Assembly (NCBI RefSeq): GCF_008329945.1
Contig: NZ_CP035807.1
Location: 496,001 to 560,000 of the forward strand
Source: Thiospirochaeta perfilievii
GTDB taxonomy: Bacteria; Spirochaetota; Spirochaetia; DSM-2461
Direction: 5' to 3'
Length of the DNA stretch: 64,000 bases
This document shows, piece after piece, positions 54,101-62,626 of this stretch (the first letter of the stretch is position 1; each line of letters starts with the position of its first letter). The notes below the pieces were generated by a model that did not search any database, was not told the DNA's origin, and saw nothing but the letters and a program-made list of their open reading frames with translations. The position numbers and the translations under genes are program-made.

Positions 54101-54409
54101 ATACCCAACAACCTTTTTATTTAACTCTTCTATTCGTTCAATTTTTTCTGAGAGTTGATCAACTTCTCCAGCAATTCTATTTAGTATTACAGCCCCAGTT
54201 TTTTCCTGAACTTCTAGAGATATAGAGAGATCTTTAAGATTTGATATACGCTCTTCAACATAGAGATCAAACTCTTCGTTACGTTTTGAAGCGTATTTTT
54301 TTACCTGTTCAAGAGATTTGCTATTTTTATCTGTTTTCCTAAATAGTACTAATACTACACTGACAATACCTAAAACTATTAGGTTTCCCAGGACTGAAAG
54401 CATCTCCAT
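51110..54409 (-). CDS. 1099-residue membrane-anchored coiled-coil protein
   Basis: The protein has one N-terminal membrane helix (LGNLIVLGIVSVVLVLF) followed by some 1000 residues of nearly continuous heptad-type coiled coil (for example KLDEIRSEFLDKINTFTDFD, LEAHMKQIHGALEKDIDQF). A short C-terminal helix-turn-helix-like segment ends it (MVIKLAHNGWKPEDIARTTK, LSRGEVELILELSPRK). No Walker motifs, so not an SMC protein. A long scaffold or filament on the membrane is likely; the end segment resembles the DUF6115 tail known in some Firmicutes (recalled). The ATG overlaps the HAD gene stop by one base. Confidence 0.65.
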   Translation of the reverse strand: MEMLSVLGNLIVLGIVSVVLVLFRKTDKNSKSLEQVKKYASKRNEEFDLYVEERISNLKDLSISLEVQEKTGAVILNRIAGEVDQLSEKIERIEELNKKVVGYNSTMDKMLNLSKELDERYSGLKKDSLFLEQVDKKVRDSKKKLGLIEKSIDDIATEFIENNNRSINKLKDSIYLQSKELTEELGERINKSSLYLDDIDSKVNELSNNYNTTAKLSYDTFKEDLNKLLENHRNTVLKITQDGEDLENSSFTEIKNKIDQRSSTLVQLLENKLLAIEEENKSKISQLSMDMGNVELIANNIKEENKQRLDSIKDQIDKQLGLIKELNSVGVKELQEEFKINFNEFRSISISEIEKTKRESETLLTDINDKLTNVKEYRDEVVNNISSVEEYVEGELSEIKDRVDSSVYDVTRSIQDKENEIRKAATDKIASSIESYKKDVELKLGDLVSVKSEIESTKESLYDSILGIKDDVKLEFKELNSNILEKKTSIFSELDNIKEDVSKQSKENEALLNNEKESMLRSLESLKQNNDKLKEDLISNEKEIREQVKLQRDRLISSVDADLTSKLDEIRSEFLDKINTFTDFDEEINSAKEKLEAHMKQIHGALEKDIDQFHEKLNQKMDDEKSVLNLFTEEFNRDKVELELEINKLKERSFTNISEKLDLFEDEYFAKLRERESLIDVETDSWRNKLGDSINVLKDETTTSILENMEQVNTRVNSFKDELEGDFKGFKLQFSERIESLIASLQSRESEVLNDSNEFKSRVEGDLQEVKDQLNLIVSEVNSKTNQLKDTLSSISEEQDKYISETEIFSRTDKLKSDLERSIDILSQKLKETDEKSDFVDLTNDKLEVLRPLLDQINGDIDNIENKRAKIDSLENRVNKVLDLSNSVDDKLKRIKESEGYIGEIQLKLRELKELEDSVSLEFNRLENKEAILEETNKAIDSGFSHVQIIENKLELLRDNITPFNNQIDNFKEKLIKVEEREKSINKAIDTLTILDSAIVDMDNKIEKMDKAREWIAGVETRLNESVRVADEQVKLMGALAQNKNDSSSKKSDTSAPNMNMRDMVIKLAHNGWKPEDIARTTKLSRGEVELILELSPRK

Positions 54410-55086
54410 TAAACTCCCTTAATTAAATTATCAAACTTTGAAATAAACTCATAATAATTTTTAAATGTAAAATCTGCTTTAACATCACCATCAATCTCTT
54501 TTTTAGATATATGTGCAGCATACATACCAGCTTTTTTTGAGCCAAGAATATCATATTGGTAGCTATTACCAACATACAGTATTTCTTCTGGTTTGACACC
54601 TACTTTTTCCATAACATAACTATATGCATCAGGATGAGGTTTAAGATGACCACAAGCTTCGCAGGTATAAGCACTATTTTCAAAAAGATCATCTAAACCG
54701 AAATATTTTAATTTATCTAGAATAGGAAAGTCAGAAAGACATGCTGTCTTAAATCCCCTATTTTGTAATTCTACAATAACGTTTCGTACATTATCAAAGG
54801 GTTTAACCCTTTTAAGGGATGCAGTCCACTCTGTATAGATATCACTTTCTATCTTTTTCATAACCTGATCTACTGGAAGTCCAAGTTTTTTAGCAGTTAA
54901 GTCTGCCTGTATTTCATAAAAATTATCCACATGTTTATCAGGCATTAATCTTAACTCTTTTCTAACAGTTGCAAAGGCAGAAAAAAGCCTTATATTTCTT
55001 AAAACAACAGGAAATGTCATTAAATTCATTCGCCAGTTTGGATAAAAAGTTCCATCTATATCAAAAATTACAGCTTTTATATTCAT
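54409..55086 (-). CDS. HAD-superfamily hydrolase (phosphatase)
   Basis: A 225-residue HAD phosphatase. Motif I is VIFDIDGTFYPN (DxDGT), motif II CLSDFP, motif III lysine in KPHPDAYSYV and motif IV in ILYVGNSYQYDILGSKKAG. The cap resembles the phosphoglycolate phosphatase group, but the substrate is not known. It is co-transcribed with the coiled-coil gene, from its own leaderless promoter. Confidence 0.85.
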   Translation of the reverse strand: MNIKAVIFDIDGTFYPNWRMNLMTFPVVLRNIRLFSAFATVRKELRLMPDKHVDNFYEIQADLTAKKLGLPVDQVMKKIESDIYTEWTASLKRVKPFDNVRNVIVELQNRGFKTACLSDFPILDKLKYFGLDDLFENSAYTCEACGHLKPHPDAYSYVMEKVGVKPEEILYVGNSYQYDILGSKKAGMYAAHISKKEIDGDVKADFTFKNYYEFISKFDNLIKGV

Positions 55087-55093
55087 ATAGATA

Positions 55094-55122
55094 AAGATAC
55101 CTTAATTTTTTTAAGCTTGCAA
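55094..55122 (-). promoter_or_regulatory. HAD-gene promoter, predicted leaderless
   Basis: TTGCAA (55117-55122), 17 bases, TATCTT (55094-55099), seven bases and the ATG at 55086, with no ribosome-binding site. Confidence 0.5.
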
Positions 55123-55189
55123 GTTTACTTTTCTTATTTAAAAATCTATTTACTTCATTAAAGATAACTATAAGTATATAAAACCATAC

Positions 55190-56122
55190 TTACTTAAAAG
55201 AGTATTTAAAACGACCTTTAACACTTTCATCAGTATTGTTAGAGTAAGTACTCTGTTTAAATCCGTATAGTACAGCCTCATCTACTTCAGAAACACCACT
55301 AGAGGAGACAATCTCTGCACTTTTAATAGCATTCATTCCATTGGAGTTTTTATTTATTTCAAAGGCAATTATTACTGGCTTTAGGCTATTATCCAGTTTA
55401 TATTCAGCACTTTCAACCTTATAACCTGCAGCCTCTAATATTGCCCACATATCAGGTCTATTCTCCATAGGAACATCTATACTTAATGAAAAGAAACTAC
55501 CTCTATCTTGATAATATCTATTGAAAAAATTCCTATTATACTCTTTATCCCCAAAACCAGTAACATCCCCACTAATAAAGGAGTAGATATCAAGGGTAAT
55601 AGATTTAGGTAGAGGCATATATTGATATATTGGAAAGTATCCACTTCTACTTATTTTACTAGAGTCACTTTGAAATGAAGTTTCGTGGGAGTTACCACTC
55701 TCCCTGCCCTTTTGAACTACAGGTTCACTAACCTTAACCGGTTCCTTTATACCTTTTTTAATAGGCTCAACTTCTTTAGTCTCTTCTATTTTTGGTTTAT
55801 CATTTAAGATCTCCTCAGATTTAGACTCTATAACTTCAGATTCTATTTCTTCTAAGATCTCCTCTGGAATTTTCTCCTCTTCTACCGGTTGCTCTTCAAT
55901 TTTTTCAGGAGTGGGTTGTTTCTCTGGGATCACATCTATTTCAGATAGTGGAGAACCAAATGTAATTTTAACTGGTCCTGTATACTCATTAAAATCCTCA
56001 AATTTTAATAGATCAAATAGGAAAAGAAAAAGAAAGACCAGTAGTGTAGAACCAAAAACATATAGTGTACTTAAAAGAACCCTCTCTCTCTCTTTTTTCT
56101 CTCGATATCTATTCACAATCAA
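55190..56122 (-). CDS. TonB-family energy transducer
   Basis: A 310-residue protein with a cytoplasmic start, one membrane helix (LYVFGSTLLVFLFLFLFDLL), a long Pro/Glu/Lys-rich linker (EKQPTPEKIEEQPVEEEKIP) and a C-terminal TonB-like fold (IKSAEIVSSSGVSEVDEAVL). With ExbB and ExbD it would transmit the proton gradient to outer-membrane receptors. It overlaps exbD by four bases. Confidence 0.8.
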   Translation of the reverse strand: MIVNRYREKKERERVLLSTLYVFGSTLLVFLFLFLFDLLKFEDFNEYTGPVKITFGSPLSEIDVIPEKQPTPEKIEEQPVEEEKIPEEILEEIESEVIESKSEEILNDKPKIEETKEVEPIKKGIKEPVKVSEPVVQKGRESGNSHETSFQSDSSKISRSGYFPIYQYMPLPKSITLDIYSFISGDVTGFGDKEYNRNFFNRYYQDRGSFFSLSIDVPMENRPDMWAILEAAGYKVESAEYKLDNSLKPVIIAFEINKNSNGMNAIKSAEIVSSSGVSEVDEAVLYGFKQSTYSNNTDESVKGRFKYSFK

Positions 56123-56529
56123 TCCTGTTTTGTATCTGTAATCATATTTATTTGACTATATCCTGTAGAACGAAGAACACCCATTACCTGAACAAAAGTT
56201 CCATAGGAGACATCCTTATCCCCTTTTAAAACAACGTTTGTAGTTTTATCATCAATACTCTCTTTATAATCTTGTAGAGCCTCTTTTAAACTATTAAAGG
56301 GAATTAGATTTTTATTTAAATAAATATCTTCTGTACCAGTAATTGTAACCACCAGGGGTGTTATCTCCATTGTTTGGACACTCTCTCCCTGGGGTAACTC
56401 TATATCAATACCAGGAGCTGTATTAAATACACTAGATATCATAAAAAAGATTACTAGCTGAAAAATAATATCGATCATTGGAGTCATATCTGCAACGGCT
56501 GTTCTTTTTAACCTTCTTCTGATCTTCAT
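56119..56529 (-). CDS. exbD: ExbD/TolR-family proton-channel subunit
   Basis: A 136-residue protein with one membrane helix carrying the essential Asp: TAVADMTPMIDIIFQLVIFF. The rest is a periplasmic domain (VVLKGDKDVSYGTFVQVMGV). ExbD and TolR are hard to separate by sequence; the neighbouring TonB-type protein favours ExbD. Confidence 0.9.
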   Translation of the reverse strand: MKIRRRLKRTAVADMTPMIDIIFQLVIFFMISSVFNTAPGIDIELPQGESVQTMEITPLVVTITGTEDIYLNKNLIPFNSLKEALQDYKESIDDKTTNVVLKGDKDVSYGTFVQVMGVLRSTGYSQINMITDTKQD

Positions 56530-57155
56530 TATACGTCCTCGTTTACAATATCATCCTTGTTTAAAAGCAGTATCATATCATTTACCTGATTTTCCATTCT
56601 TATTAATATAAGATCCACTTTAGATACTAAAAAATTATAAAATATAACAGCTGGAATAGCTACAATCAGCCCTGCTGCAGTAGTAACTAAGGCTTGGGAA
56701 ATTCCAGTAGCTAATAGACCTGGATCACTTACTGAAACAGATCCACCTAATAATCCAAATGATGAGATATTTCCTGTTACAGTTCCTAAAAGACCTAATA
56801 GTGGAGAGATGTGTGATATTGTTCCCAAGGATGATAGGTGTTTTTCCAATGCAGGGACCTCTAGATTTGCCTTCTCCTGGAGTATCTCTTTTTGAGTATG
56901 CTTAGGGAAATGCCTATGATTAATCCCAGATTTCATTAATGATGATAGTGGAGACTCATTTGTATCACAAATAGAGAGTGCCTCATCATAGTGTTTCTTC
57001 TCTATTGCGGACTGAACCCTAGAGAAAAGTCTCTCTTCATCTACACGAATCTTTTTAAAGAATAAAATTCTCTCTACAATAATTATTGCTGCTAAAAAGA
57101 ATAGAACCATTATTATCCATAAAATTGGCCCACCATTTATTAATATTGATATCAT
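56529..57155 (-). CDS. exbB: ExbB/TolQ/MotA-family proton-channel subunit
   Basis: A 208-residue protein with three membrane helices (GPILWIIMVLFFLAAIIIVE; ISPLLGLLGTVTGNISSFGL; ALVTTAAGLIVAIPAVIFYN). LLGLLGTVTG is the family signature. AAGGAG precedes the ATG. One-base overlap with exbD, so a 5:2-type complex from equal translation coupling is likely. Confidence 0.92.
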   Translation of the reverse strand: MISILINGGPILWIIMVLFFLAAIIIVERILFFKKIRVDEERLFSRVQSAIEKKHYDEALSICDTNESPLSSLMKSGINHRHFPKHTQKEILQEKANLEVPALEKHLSSLGTISHISPLLGLLGTVTGNISSFGLLGGSVSVSDPGLLATGISQALVTTAAGLIVAIPAVIFYNFLVSKVDLILIRMENQVNDMILLLNKDDIVNEDV

Positions 57156-57174
57156 TAAAATCTCCTTGGTTTAT

Positions 57175-58437
57175 TTAATTTAATTCAACATGTACCAGGT
57201 GCATAAATTCACCCTTATATCTTCTCTTTAATGAGTCTATACCAGTTACGGTTTGTCTTTCAACAACATCAATAACAAACTTACCATTTGTATCAAAATA
57301 AGGGAAAAGAACAACAACATGAACATGCTGTCTTAATATGTTTGTATCTCCAAAAGGAGTGTTTACTGAACCTAGATATATTCGACCAGGATTTTTAATT
57401 GCTGCAAGAAATAGTACAGCAGGAATCTCATCGATTTCATAACCAACATTCTCTTTATAAGAAAAATATGGTGTGTAGTTTATATCACAACTTAATAGGG
57501 ATATATCCTGTTTAGGATATAGGGCTTTTCTGTAATAAAAAGCTAAATTACGGGTCCAGTCTAAACCAAAGTATGGATCACGAGCTTCTTCTGCTCTATT
57601 TGACCAACTATTACCCCTTAGATTATACAGTTTTTTCTTAAGAGGCTCTATTGGTAGAATTGAACCTGTTATTTTTTGGTATAAATTATCAACAGTCCAC
57701 TTACTAAAACCAGAGCAGTTCAATCCTGACTCACCAACCTGGGGCTCTAGAGTCTCAATATAAACATACTCTCCATTAGTATTTATAGCCCCATCATCAG
57801 CATCCCCTAGATCTTTTGATTCTATTTGTATAGTGTTGGAAAACTCTTTTACGTCCTTCCATTCACTAAAAGAGATATCCGTAAAAAGATCTTCCCATGG
57901 AATTTTATTTTTAGTTAAAGATACAATTTTAGATAGAGGTAGTAGAATCAATTTCTCAAATGGAAGTGGAATCATTACTCCGTTATAGATCTGTTTACCA
58001 AATAGATGAAAGTCAAGGCGACTTCTACCAAACTCTGGGTATATTCTGATAAAGCTCTCTTCATCGTTATACATAAAAATTTTAGCCTGGAGAAACTCTC
58101 CAGTTAGCGTATCCTTTTTTATGATATATGAGCCACTACTCCAAACAGGAAATCTACCTTCAAACTCATTTAAAAACATGAGATAAAATGCATCAGCTGT
58201 CTTTCGAACTTCAAACCGAACATTTACATCAGACTCAGTTTGGGAAAAGACTCTTTTTGGAGCATTAACTGCTTCAAATGTTTTTGATAGGATTACGGCC
58301 CGGTGTTTTTCCCTAATTTCGTAATTTTCATATACACCAGAATTAGTTAACATTTCCCACTCTCTATTTAAAGTTTGAGAAACTAAACCTGTTGTTAGAA
58401 ATGTTAGTGTAAAAATACCAAACAGAAATCCCTTCAT
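57175..58437 (-). CDS. Exported protein with NlpC/P60-like Cys motif, function unknown
   Basis: A 420-residue protein with a signal peptide (GFLFGIFTLTFLTTGLVS). The middle holds LNCSGFSKWTVDNLYQ, which looks like the catalytic Cys motif of NlpC/P60 peptidases (DCSGFV), and later RQHVHVVVLFPYFD, which could provide the His, followed by an acidic segment. The order Cys then His supports a papain-like cell-wall peptidase, but the overall match is loose. It lies between der and exbB on one transcript, 19 bp before exbB. Confidence 0.55.
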   Translation of the reverse strand: MKGFLFGIFTLTFLTTGLVSQTLNREWEMLTNSGVYENYEIREKHRAVILSKTFEAVNAPKRVFSQTESDVNVRFEVRKTADAFYLMFLNEFEGRFPVWSSGSYIIKKDTLTGEFLQAKIFMYNDEESFIRIYPEFGRSRLDFHLFGKQIYNGVMIPLPFEKLILLPLSKIVSLTKNKIPWEDLFTDISFSEWKDVKEFSNTIQIESKDLGDADDGAINTNGEYVYIETLEPQVGESGLNCSGFSKWTVDNLYQKITGSILPIEPLKKKLYNLRGNSWSNRAEEARDPYFGLDWTRNLAFYYRKALYPKQDISLLSCDINYTPYFSYKENVGYEIDEIPAVLFLAAIKNPGRIYLGSVNTPFGDTNILRQHVHVVVLFPYFDTNGKFVIDVVERQTVTGIDSLKRRYKGEFMHLVHVELN

Positions 58438-59775
58438 TTAACTTTCCTTAAGATCTAAAGTTATAGGTACGTTTTTAAAACCAAACTCCTTTCTTATCTG
58501 GTTTAATATATATCTCTTATAGAAGTCTGGAAAATTCTTCTCTCTATTAACAAATAAAACAAATTTTAATGGAGATACTGATACCTGGGTTAAATATCGA
58601 CATTTTATAGCCTTACCTTTAACAATTGGAGCTGGATTGAAATCTTGCCACTCTGCTAAAGCATCATTTAAGTGGTTTGTTTCTACCCTTTTTTCAAGCT
58701 CATTATAAAGTTCTACAGTTTTTTTAAGAAGGTCCCTAAAACCCCTTTTTTTTAGGGCTGAAATATTTAAAATTGGTGCAAATCCTAGAACAGGGAATAA
58801 AAACCTAACTCTATCTTGAACTGCGTTAAAATCATTACCAAGCTCCTTCATAACATCCCATTTATTAAGAACTAAAATAACACCTTTACCGTGTTTAATT
58901 ATTTGTGAAGCAATTTTTTTATCCTGATCTGTAAGACCCTCTTCAACATCAATTAAAAGGTATACAATATCCGCATCTGCAATGGTTTTAATTGCCCTAT
59001 TAACGGAGTAGTACTCCACATCCTCTTTTACCTTACTCTTTCTTCTTATTCCGGCAGTATCGAGAATTTGAAAATCATACTCTTCATATTTAAAGTGTCC
59101 CTCAACAACATCCCGTGTAGTACCTGCAATATCGGATACTAAGGAGTTTCCACTCTTTGTTAATGCGTTTGCCAGGGTGGACTTCCCTGCATTTGGTTTA
59201 CCTAAAATTGTTATTTTTATATCAGGTGAGTTGTGTAACTCCTTTCCTTCAATATCAACAAACTCAAGTCTTGAGGTAATTGCATCTTCTAGATCATAGA
59301 TATTTCTATTATGTTCTGCCGAGATACCTAAAACTGTAGAGAATCCGTAGGAGTATAAATTCCATACCTCATTCTCTTTTTCAACTGTATCTACCTTATT
59401 AGCTACAAGAATAACCTTCTCTTCGTAGGGTCTTAAAAGTTCGATAAAAGCTTCATCTTCTGGGGTAACATCCATTACATCCATAAGAAATAGAATAAGG
59501 TCTCCCTCACCGATCATTTGTACAGCTTTTTTAGAGACTAATTCATCAAACTCATCATCCCTTTCTAGCTTAAACCCACCAGTATCAATAAGTAACAACT
59601 CTCTATTACCAATAATACATGAGGCCTCAATTGGGTCTCTAGTTACCCCGGGAGTTGGGTCAGTTATTGCTTTTCTCTCCCGTAAAAATCTATTAAAAAG
59701 TGTTGATTTACCTACATTAGGTCTACCAACAACGACTACTTTAGGTAATATCTTATTTGAAAGATTTGATCCCAA
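58438..59775 (-). CDS. der: Ribosome-assembly GTPase Der (EngA)
   Basis: A 445-residue double-GTPase needed for 50S assembly. G1 motifs are GRPNVGKS and GKPNAGKS; G3 are DTGGF and DTAGI; G4 are NKVD and NKWD. The C-terminal KH-like domain follows (KFVLFVNREKNFPDFYKRYI). Length is normal. Its start overlaps the end of ptsI by 23 bp. Confidence 0.96.
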   Translation of the reverse strand: MGSNLSNKILPKVVVVGRPNVGKSTLFNRFLRERKAITDPTPGVTRDPIEASCIIGNRELLLIDTGGFKLERDDEFDELVSKKAVQMIGEGDLILFLMDVMDVTPEDEAFIELLRPYEEKVILVANKVDTVEKENEVWNLYSYGFSTVLGISAEHNRNIYDLEDAITSRLEFVDIEGKELHNSPDIKITILGKPNAGKSTLANALTKSGNSLVSDIAGTTRDVVEGHFKYEEYDFQILDTAGIRRKSKVKEDVEYYSVNRAIKTIADADIVYLLIDVEEGLTDQDKKIASQIIKHGKGVILVLNKWDVMKELGNDFNAVQDRVRFLFPVLGFAPILNISALKKRGFRDLLKKTVELYNELEKRVETNHLNDALAEWQDFNPAPIVKGKAIKCRYLTQVSVSPLKFVLFVNREKNFPDFYKRYILNQIRKEFGFKNVPITLDLKES

Positions 59776-61507
59776 ATTTTTCCTCCATGTATGCTGTAGT
59801 ATATTTATCTACATCTTTGAAGGATTTCATTTCCATTATAGTTCCAACTAACTCTTGTGCTTCTAAGATTGAGACTGACCTAATTATCTTTTTAATTCTA
59901 GGAATACCAAATGAACTCATACTAAATTCATCTAAGCCTAGGCCTAATAGAATAACAGAAGCTAGGGCATCACCTGCCATCTCTCCACACATACTTACAG
60001 GAATACCCTCTTTATGGGCATTCTCTACAACCAATTTTACAAGCCTTAAGACACCTAAATGAAATGGTTCATACATATGTGCAACCTTTTCATTACCCCT
60101 ATCAATAGCTATTGTATACTGAATTAAGTCATTGGTACCAATAGAAAAGAAATCAACCTTCTTTGCTAAGATGTCCGATGTTAATGCGGCAGAAGGTACT
60201 TCAATCATAATTCCAACTGGGACATCCTCTTTAAAAGAAATCTTCTCCGCTCTTAACTCTTCCTTTACCTCTTTCAAAATTTCTAGAACAGCATCAAGTT
60301 CTTCAATTCCAGAGACCATAGGAAACATAATCCTTAATGTACCAAAAATAGATGATCTAAGCAAAGCTCTTAACTGTGCTTTTAATAATTTTTTTTCATG
60401 AAGACCAAATCTTATAGCCCTCCAGCCTAATAGAGGATTTTTTTCTTCATAACCACCGGTTACTTTTGGTATAAGTTTATCCCCACCAACATCAAGGGTC
60501 CTAATTGTAACTGGTTTACCCTTTAACATCTCTAATATTTGACTATATGTTTCTAATTGCTCCTCTTCCGAAGGAATATCCCCTGACCGAAAAAACAGAA
60601 ACTCACTTCTAAAAAGACCTATTCCATCAGCACCATGGGATAATACAGAGTCAACCTCTTCTTTAACCTCAATATTTGCCTTTAGATGAATTAGTTTCCC
60701 ATCCTTTGTCTCAGCAGGTAGCTGATTCATGGTTAATAATTCACTCTCCATCTTTTGGAATTCACGTTTTTTTATTTCATACTGATCAATAGTTTTTTTA
60801 TCTGGATCAATTATAACCTCTCCAGTATAACCATCTACAATAATATATTTTCCATCTAGAGTATTTGATGTAACAGATACTAGGGCTAAAACAGCAGGTA
60901 TACCAAAACTCCTTGCTAAAATAGCTGTATGGGAGGTTCTCCCACCACCATTTAAGGCGATACCTTTAATATGAACCTTATCCATAACAAGAGCATCAGA
61001 TGGAAGTAGATTATTGGTTACTAATATAACATCCTCTGTTAAGTGCTCTAGGGATTTTCTCTCCTTATACATTAAATGGGATAGAAGTCTCCTTGCAACA
61101 TCTTGGATATCTAAAGCTCTCTCTTTTAAATATGAATCAGATGAATCATTCATCTGGGCTATTATCTGATTACTTACTTTAAGGAGTGCTGATTCTACAT
61201 TTAATAGAGTCTCTTCAACCTCTCTATGAACTTTATCATGAAGACCTACATCTGTTAACATTAGTAGATGGGCATCTAAAAAGCTACCATCATCTGCTCT
61301 AACAATACCGTCAGCTTTAGTCTTAATCTCAACAAGTTCATCAACTGCACTCTCTACAGCTAATTCTAATCGTTGTTTTTCACTCTCAATTTCGTGGAAC
61401 TCTATTTTATATGATGGAACAGCTTCCCTTTCAGACTCATCAAAATAGAGTAAAACCTTACCTATTGCGATTCCTGGAGATGCTGATATACCTTTTAAAA
61501 CTATCAT
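59753..61507 (-). CDS. ptsI: PTS enzyme I (phosphoenolpyruvate--protein phosphotransferase)
   Basis: A 584-residue enzyme I, passing phosphate from PEP to HPr. The active-site His is in GGGRTSHTAILARS; the PEP-binding barrel shows GADGIGLFRSEFLFF, RTLDVGGDKL, DFFSIGTNDLIQYTIAIDRG and the Cys in VSMCGEMAGD. ATG at 61507 (MIVLKGISASPG) fits the family; one at 61525 adds six residues. Neither has a ribosome site, and the promoter could not be fixed. No other PTS gene is in the window. Confidence 0.94.
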   Translation of the reverse strand: MIVLKGISASPGIAIGKVLLYFDESEREAVPSYKIEFHEIESEKQRLELAVESAVDELVEIKTKADGIVRADDGSFLDAHLLMLTDVGLHDKVHREVEETLLNVESALLKVSNQIIAQMNDSSDSYLKERALDIQDVARRLLSHLMYKERKSLEHLTEDVILVTNNLLPSDALVMDKVHIKGIALNGGGRTSHTAILARSFGIPAVLALVSVTSNTLDGKYIIVDGYTGEVIIDPDKKTIDQYEIKKREFQKMESELLTMNQLPAETKDGKLIHLKANIEVKEEVDSVLSHGADGIGLFRSEFLFFRSGDIPSEEEQLETYSQILEMLKGKPVTIRTLDVGGDKLIPKVTGGYEEKNPLLGWRAIRFGLHEKKLLKAQLRALLRSSIFGTLRIMFPMVSGIEELDAVLEILKEVKEELRAEKISFKEDVPVGIMIEVPSAALTSDILAKKVDFFSIGTNDLIQYTIAIDRGNEKVAHMYEPFHLGVLRLVKLVVENAHKEGIPVSMCGEMAGDALASVILLGLGLDEFSMSSFGIPRIKKIIRSVSILEAQELVGTIMEMKSFKDVDKYTTAYMEEKFGIKSFK

Positions 61508-61592
61508 ACATATAAATGTACTCATATTTTATAAAAAAAACAACTTTTTTTATAAACTAGACAGAGTTTAATATATTATCTAAACTTTGCTT

Positions 61593-62270
61593 ATGAAGAA
61601 GTTACTAGAAAAGCTACCTGTAGAAGGTCTGCTTATCATTGTTGTTATATTATTAGGATTAATAATTACAATTTATTTTACTAAAATTGATTCTGTAGTC
61701 CAATCCCACAATAAAATTATTATTACTAACGTTAACGAGCAGGAACAAAATGATGCTCTTTTTATATCTAAAAATGAACCTACCACTGCTACTGTAATTA
61801 ATACAGAACCAAATATTGATGAAAAACCGGATATCACTGAGATAAAAAAGAAGGTTAGAATCTTTTTTATTAAGGTAAATAATGATGGGGAGATAGAGCT
61901 TAAAAGTGAACTAAAACTTATGTATGTAGGAAAAACTCCCCTCAAAAAATCTATTGAAAAGTTATTAGAAGGACCGGATACAACGGATATAAATAGAGGA
62001 TTGTTAACTCTAATACCTGATGGATCAAAACTTCTATCAGTTAGTATTAAAGATGGTGTAGCATACCTGAATTTTAATGAAATGTTTAGGTTCAACCCAC
62101 TAGGAGTGGAAGGTTATATAGCACAAATAAAACAGATTGTTTATACCGCAACTGAATACGAAACTGTTGAGAGTGTTTTATTTAGTATCGATGGAGCTAG
62201 GCAGGAGTATTTAGGCCCAGAAGGTGTTTACATTGGTCGCCCTATCTCTAGGGCTGATTTAGAATTATAA
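61593..62270 (+). CDS. GerMN-domain membrane protein
   Basis: A 225-residue protein with one N-terminal membrane helix (GLLIIVVILLGLIITIYF) and a C-terminal GerMN domain (SIEKLLEGPDTTDINRGLLT, SIKDGVAYLNFNEMFR, VESVLFSIDG). In spore formers the domain occurs in GerM; in non-spore formers its role in the envelope is unknown. ATG at 61593 is preferred to a TTG at 61587; TATTAT lies 13 bases upstream. Confidence 0.8.
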   Translation: MKKLLEKLPVEGLLIIVVILLGLIITIYFTKIDSVVQSHNKIIITNVNEQEQNDALFISKNEPTTATVINTEPNIDEKPDITEIKKKVRIFFIKVNNDGEIELKSELKLMYVGKTPLKKSIEKLLEGPDTTDINRGLLTLIPDGSKLLSVSIKDGVAYLNFNEMFRFNPLGVEGYIAQIKQIVYTATEYETVESVLFSIDGARQEYLGPEGVYIGRPISRADLEL

Positions 62271-62552
62271 TGTAAGGTTTATATTCTGAATAATACTCTT
62301 AACAAAATCATCTACAATGTTATAAATTCTTTTATTTCCATCAACCTTAGAAGTAACAATTCCTGCATCCTTTAGAATAGCTAAATGCTGGGATATAGAT
62401 GGCTGTGATGTATTTAGACACTGCCATAGATCTCCAACACAAGAGGATTTATCCTCAATTAAAATTAATATTTTCATTCTAAGAGGATGGCCTATAACTT
62501 TAAGTTTTTTAGCGTACTCGTTAACTAGTTCATCATTTTTGCATTTTTCCAT
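62265..62552 (-). CDS. ArsR-family transcriptional regulator
   Basis: A 95-residue winged-helix repressor: KLKVIGHPLRMKILILIEDK, CVGDLWQCLNTSQPSISQHL and KDAGIVTSKVDGNKRIYNI. Two Cys in the CVGDLWQC segment, at the recognition-helix approach, could sense metal or redox state as in ArsR/BigR-like members. Divergent from the cysteine desulfurase gene with a 74-bp shared control region, so it may repress it or itself. Confidence 0.88.
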   Translation of the reverse strand: MEKCKNDELVNEYAKKLKVIGHPLRMKILILIEDKSSCVGDLWQCLNTSQPSISQHLAILKDAGIVTSKVDGNKRIYNIVDDFVKSIIQNINLTL

Positions 62553-62558
62553 AAATGA

Positions 62559-62587
62559 ATTATAGATAAATAATTATTTGTTCGCAA
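62559..62587 (-). promoter_or_regulatory. arsR-type gene promoter, predicted leaderless
   Basis: TTGCGA (62582-62587), 17 bases, a perfect TATAAT (62559-62564), six bases, ATG at 62552. The clearest leaderless promoter of the window. Confidence 0.65.
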
Positions 62588-62614
62588 GTATTTAGATTTA
62601 TTTGATTTATATTA

Positions 62615-62620
62615 TATAAT
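62615..62620 (+). promoter_or_regulatory. -10 box of the cysteine desulfurase gene, predicted leaderless
   Basis: A perfect TATAAT, six A bases and the ATG at 62627. The -35 is weak (TTAGAT at 17 bases), so an activator or relief from the divergent ArsR-type protein is possible. No ribosome-binding site. Confidence 0.6.
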
Positions 62621-62626
62621 AAAAAA

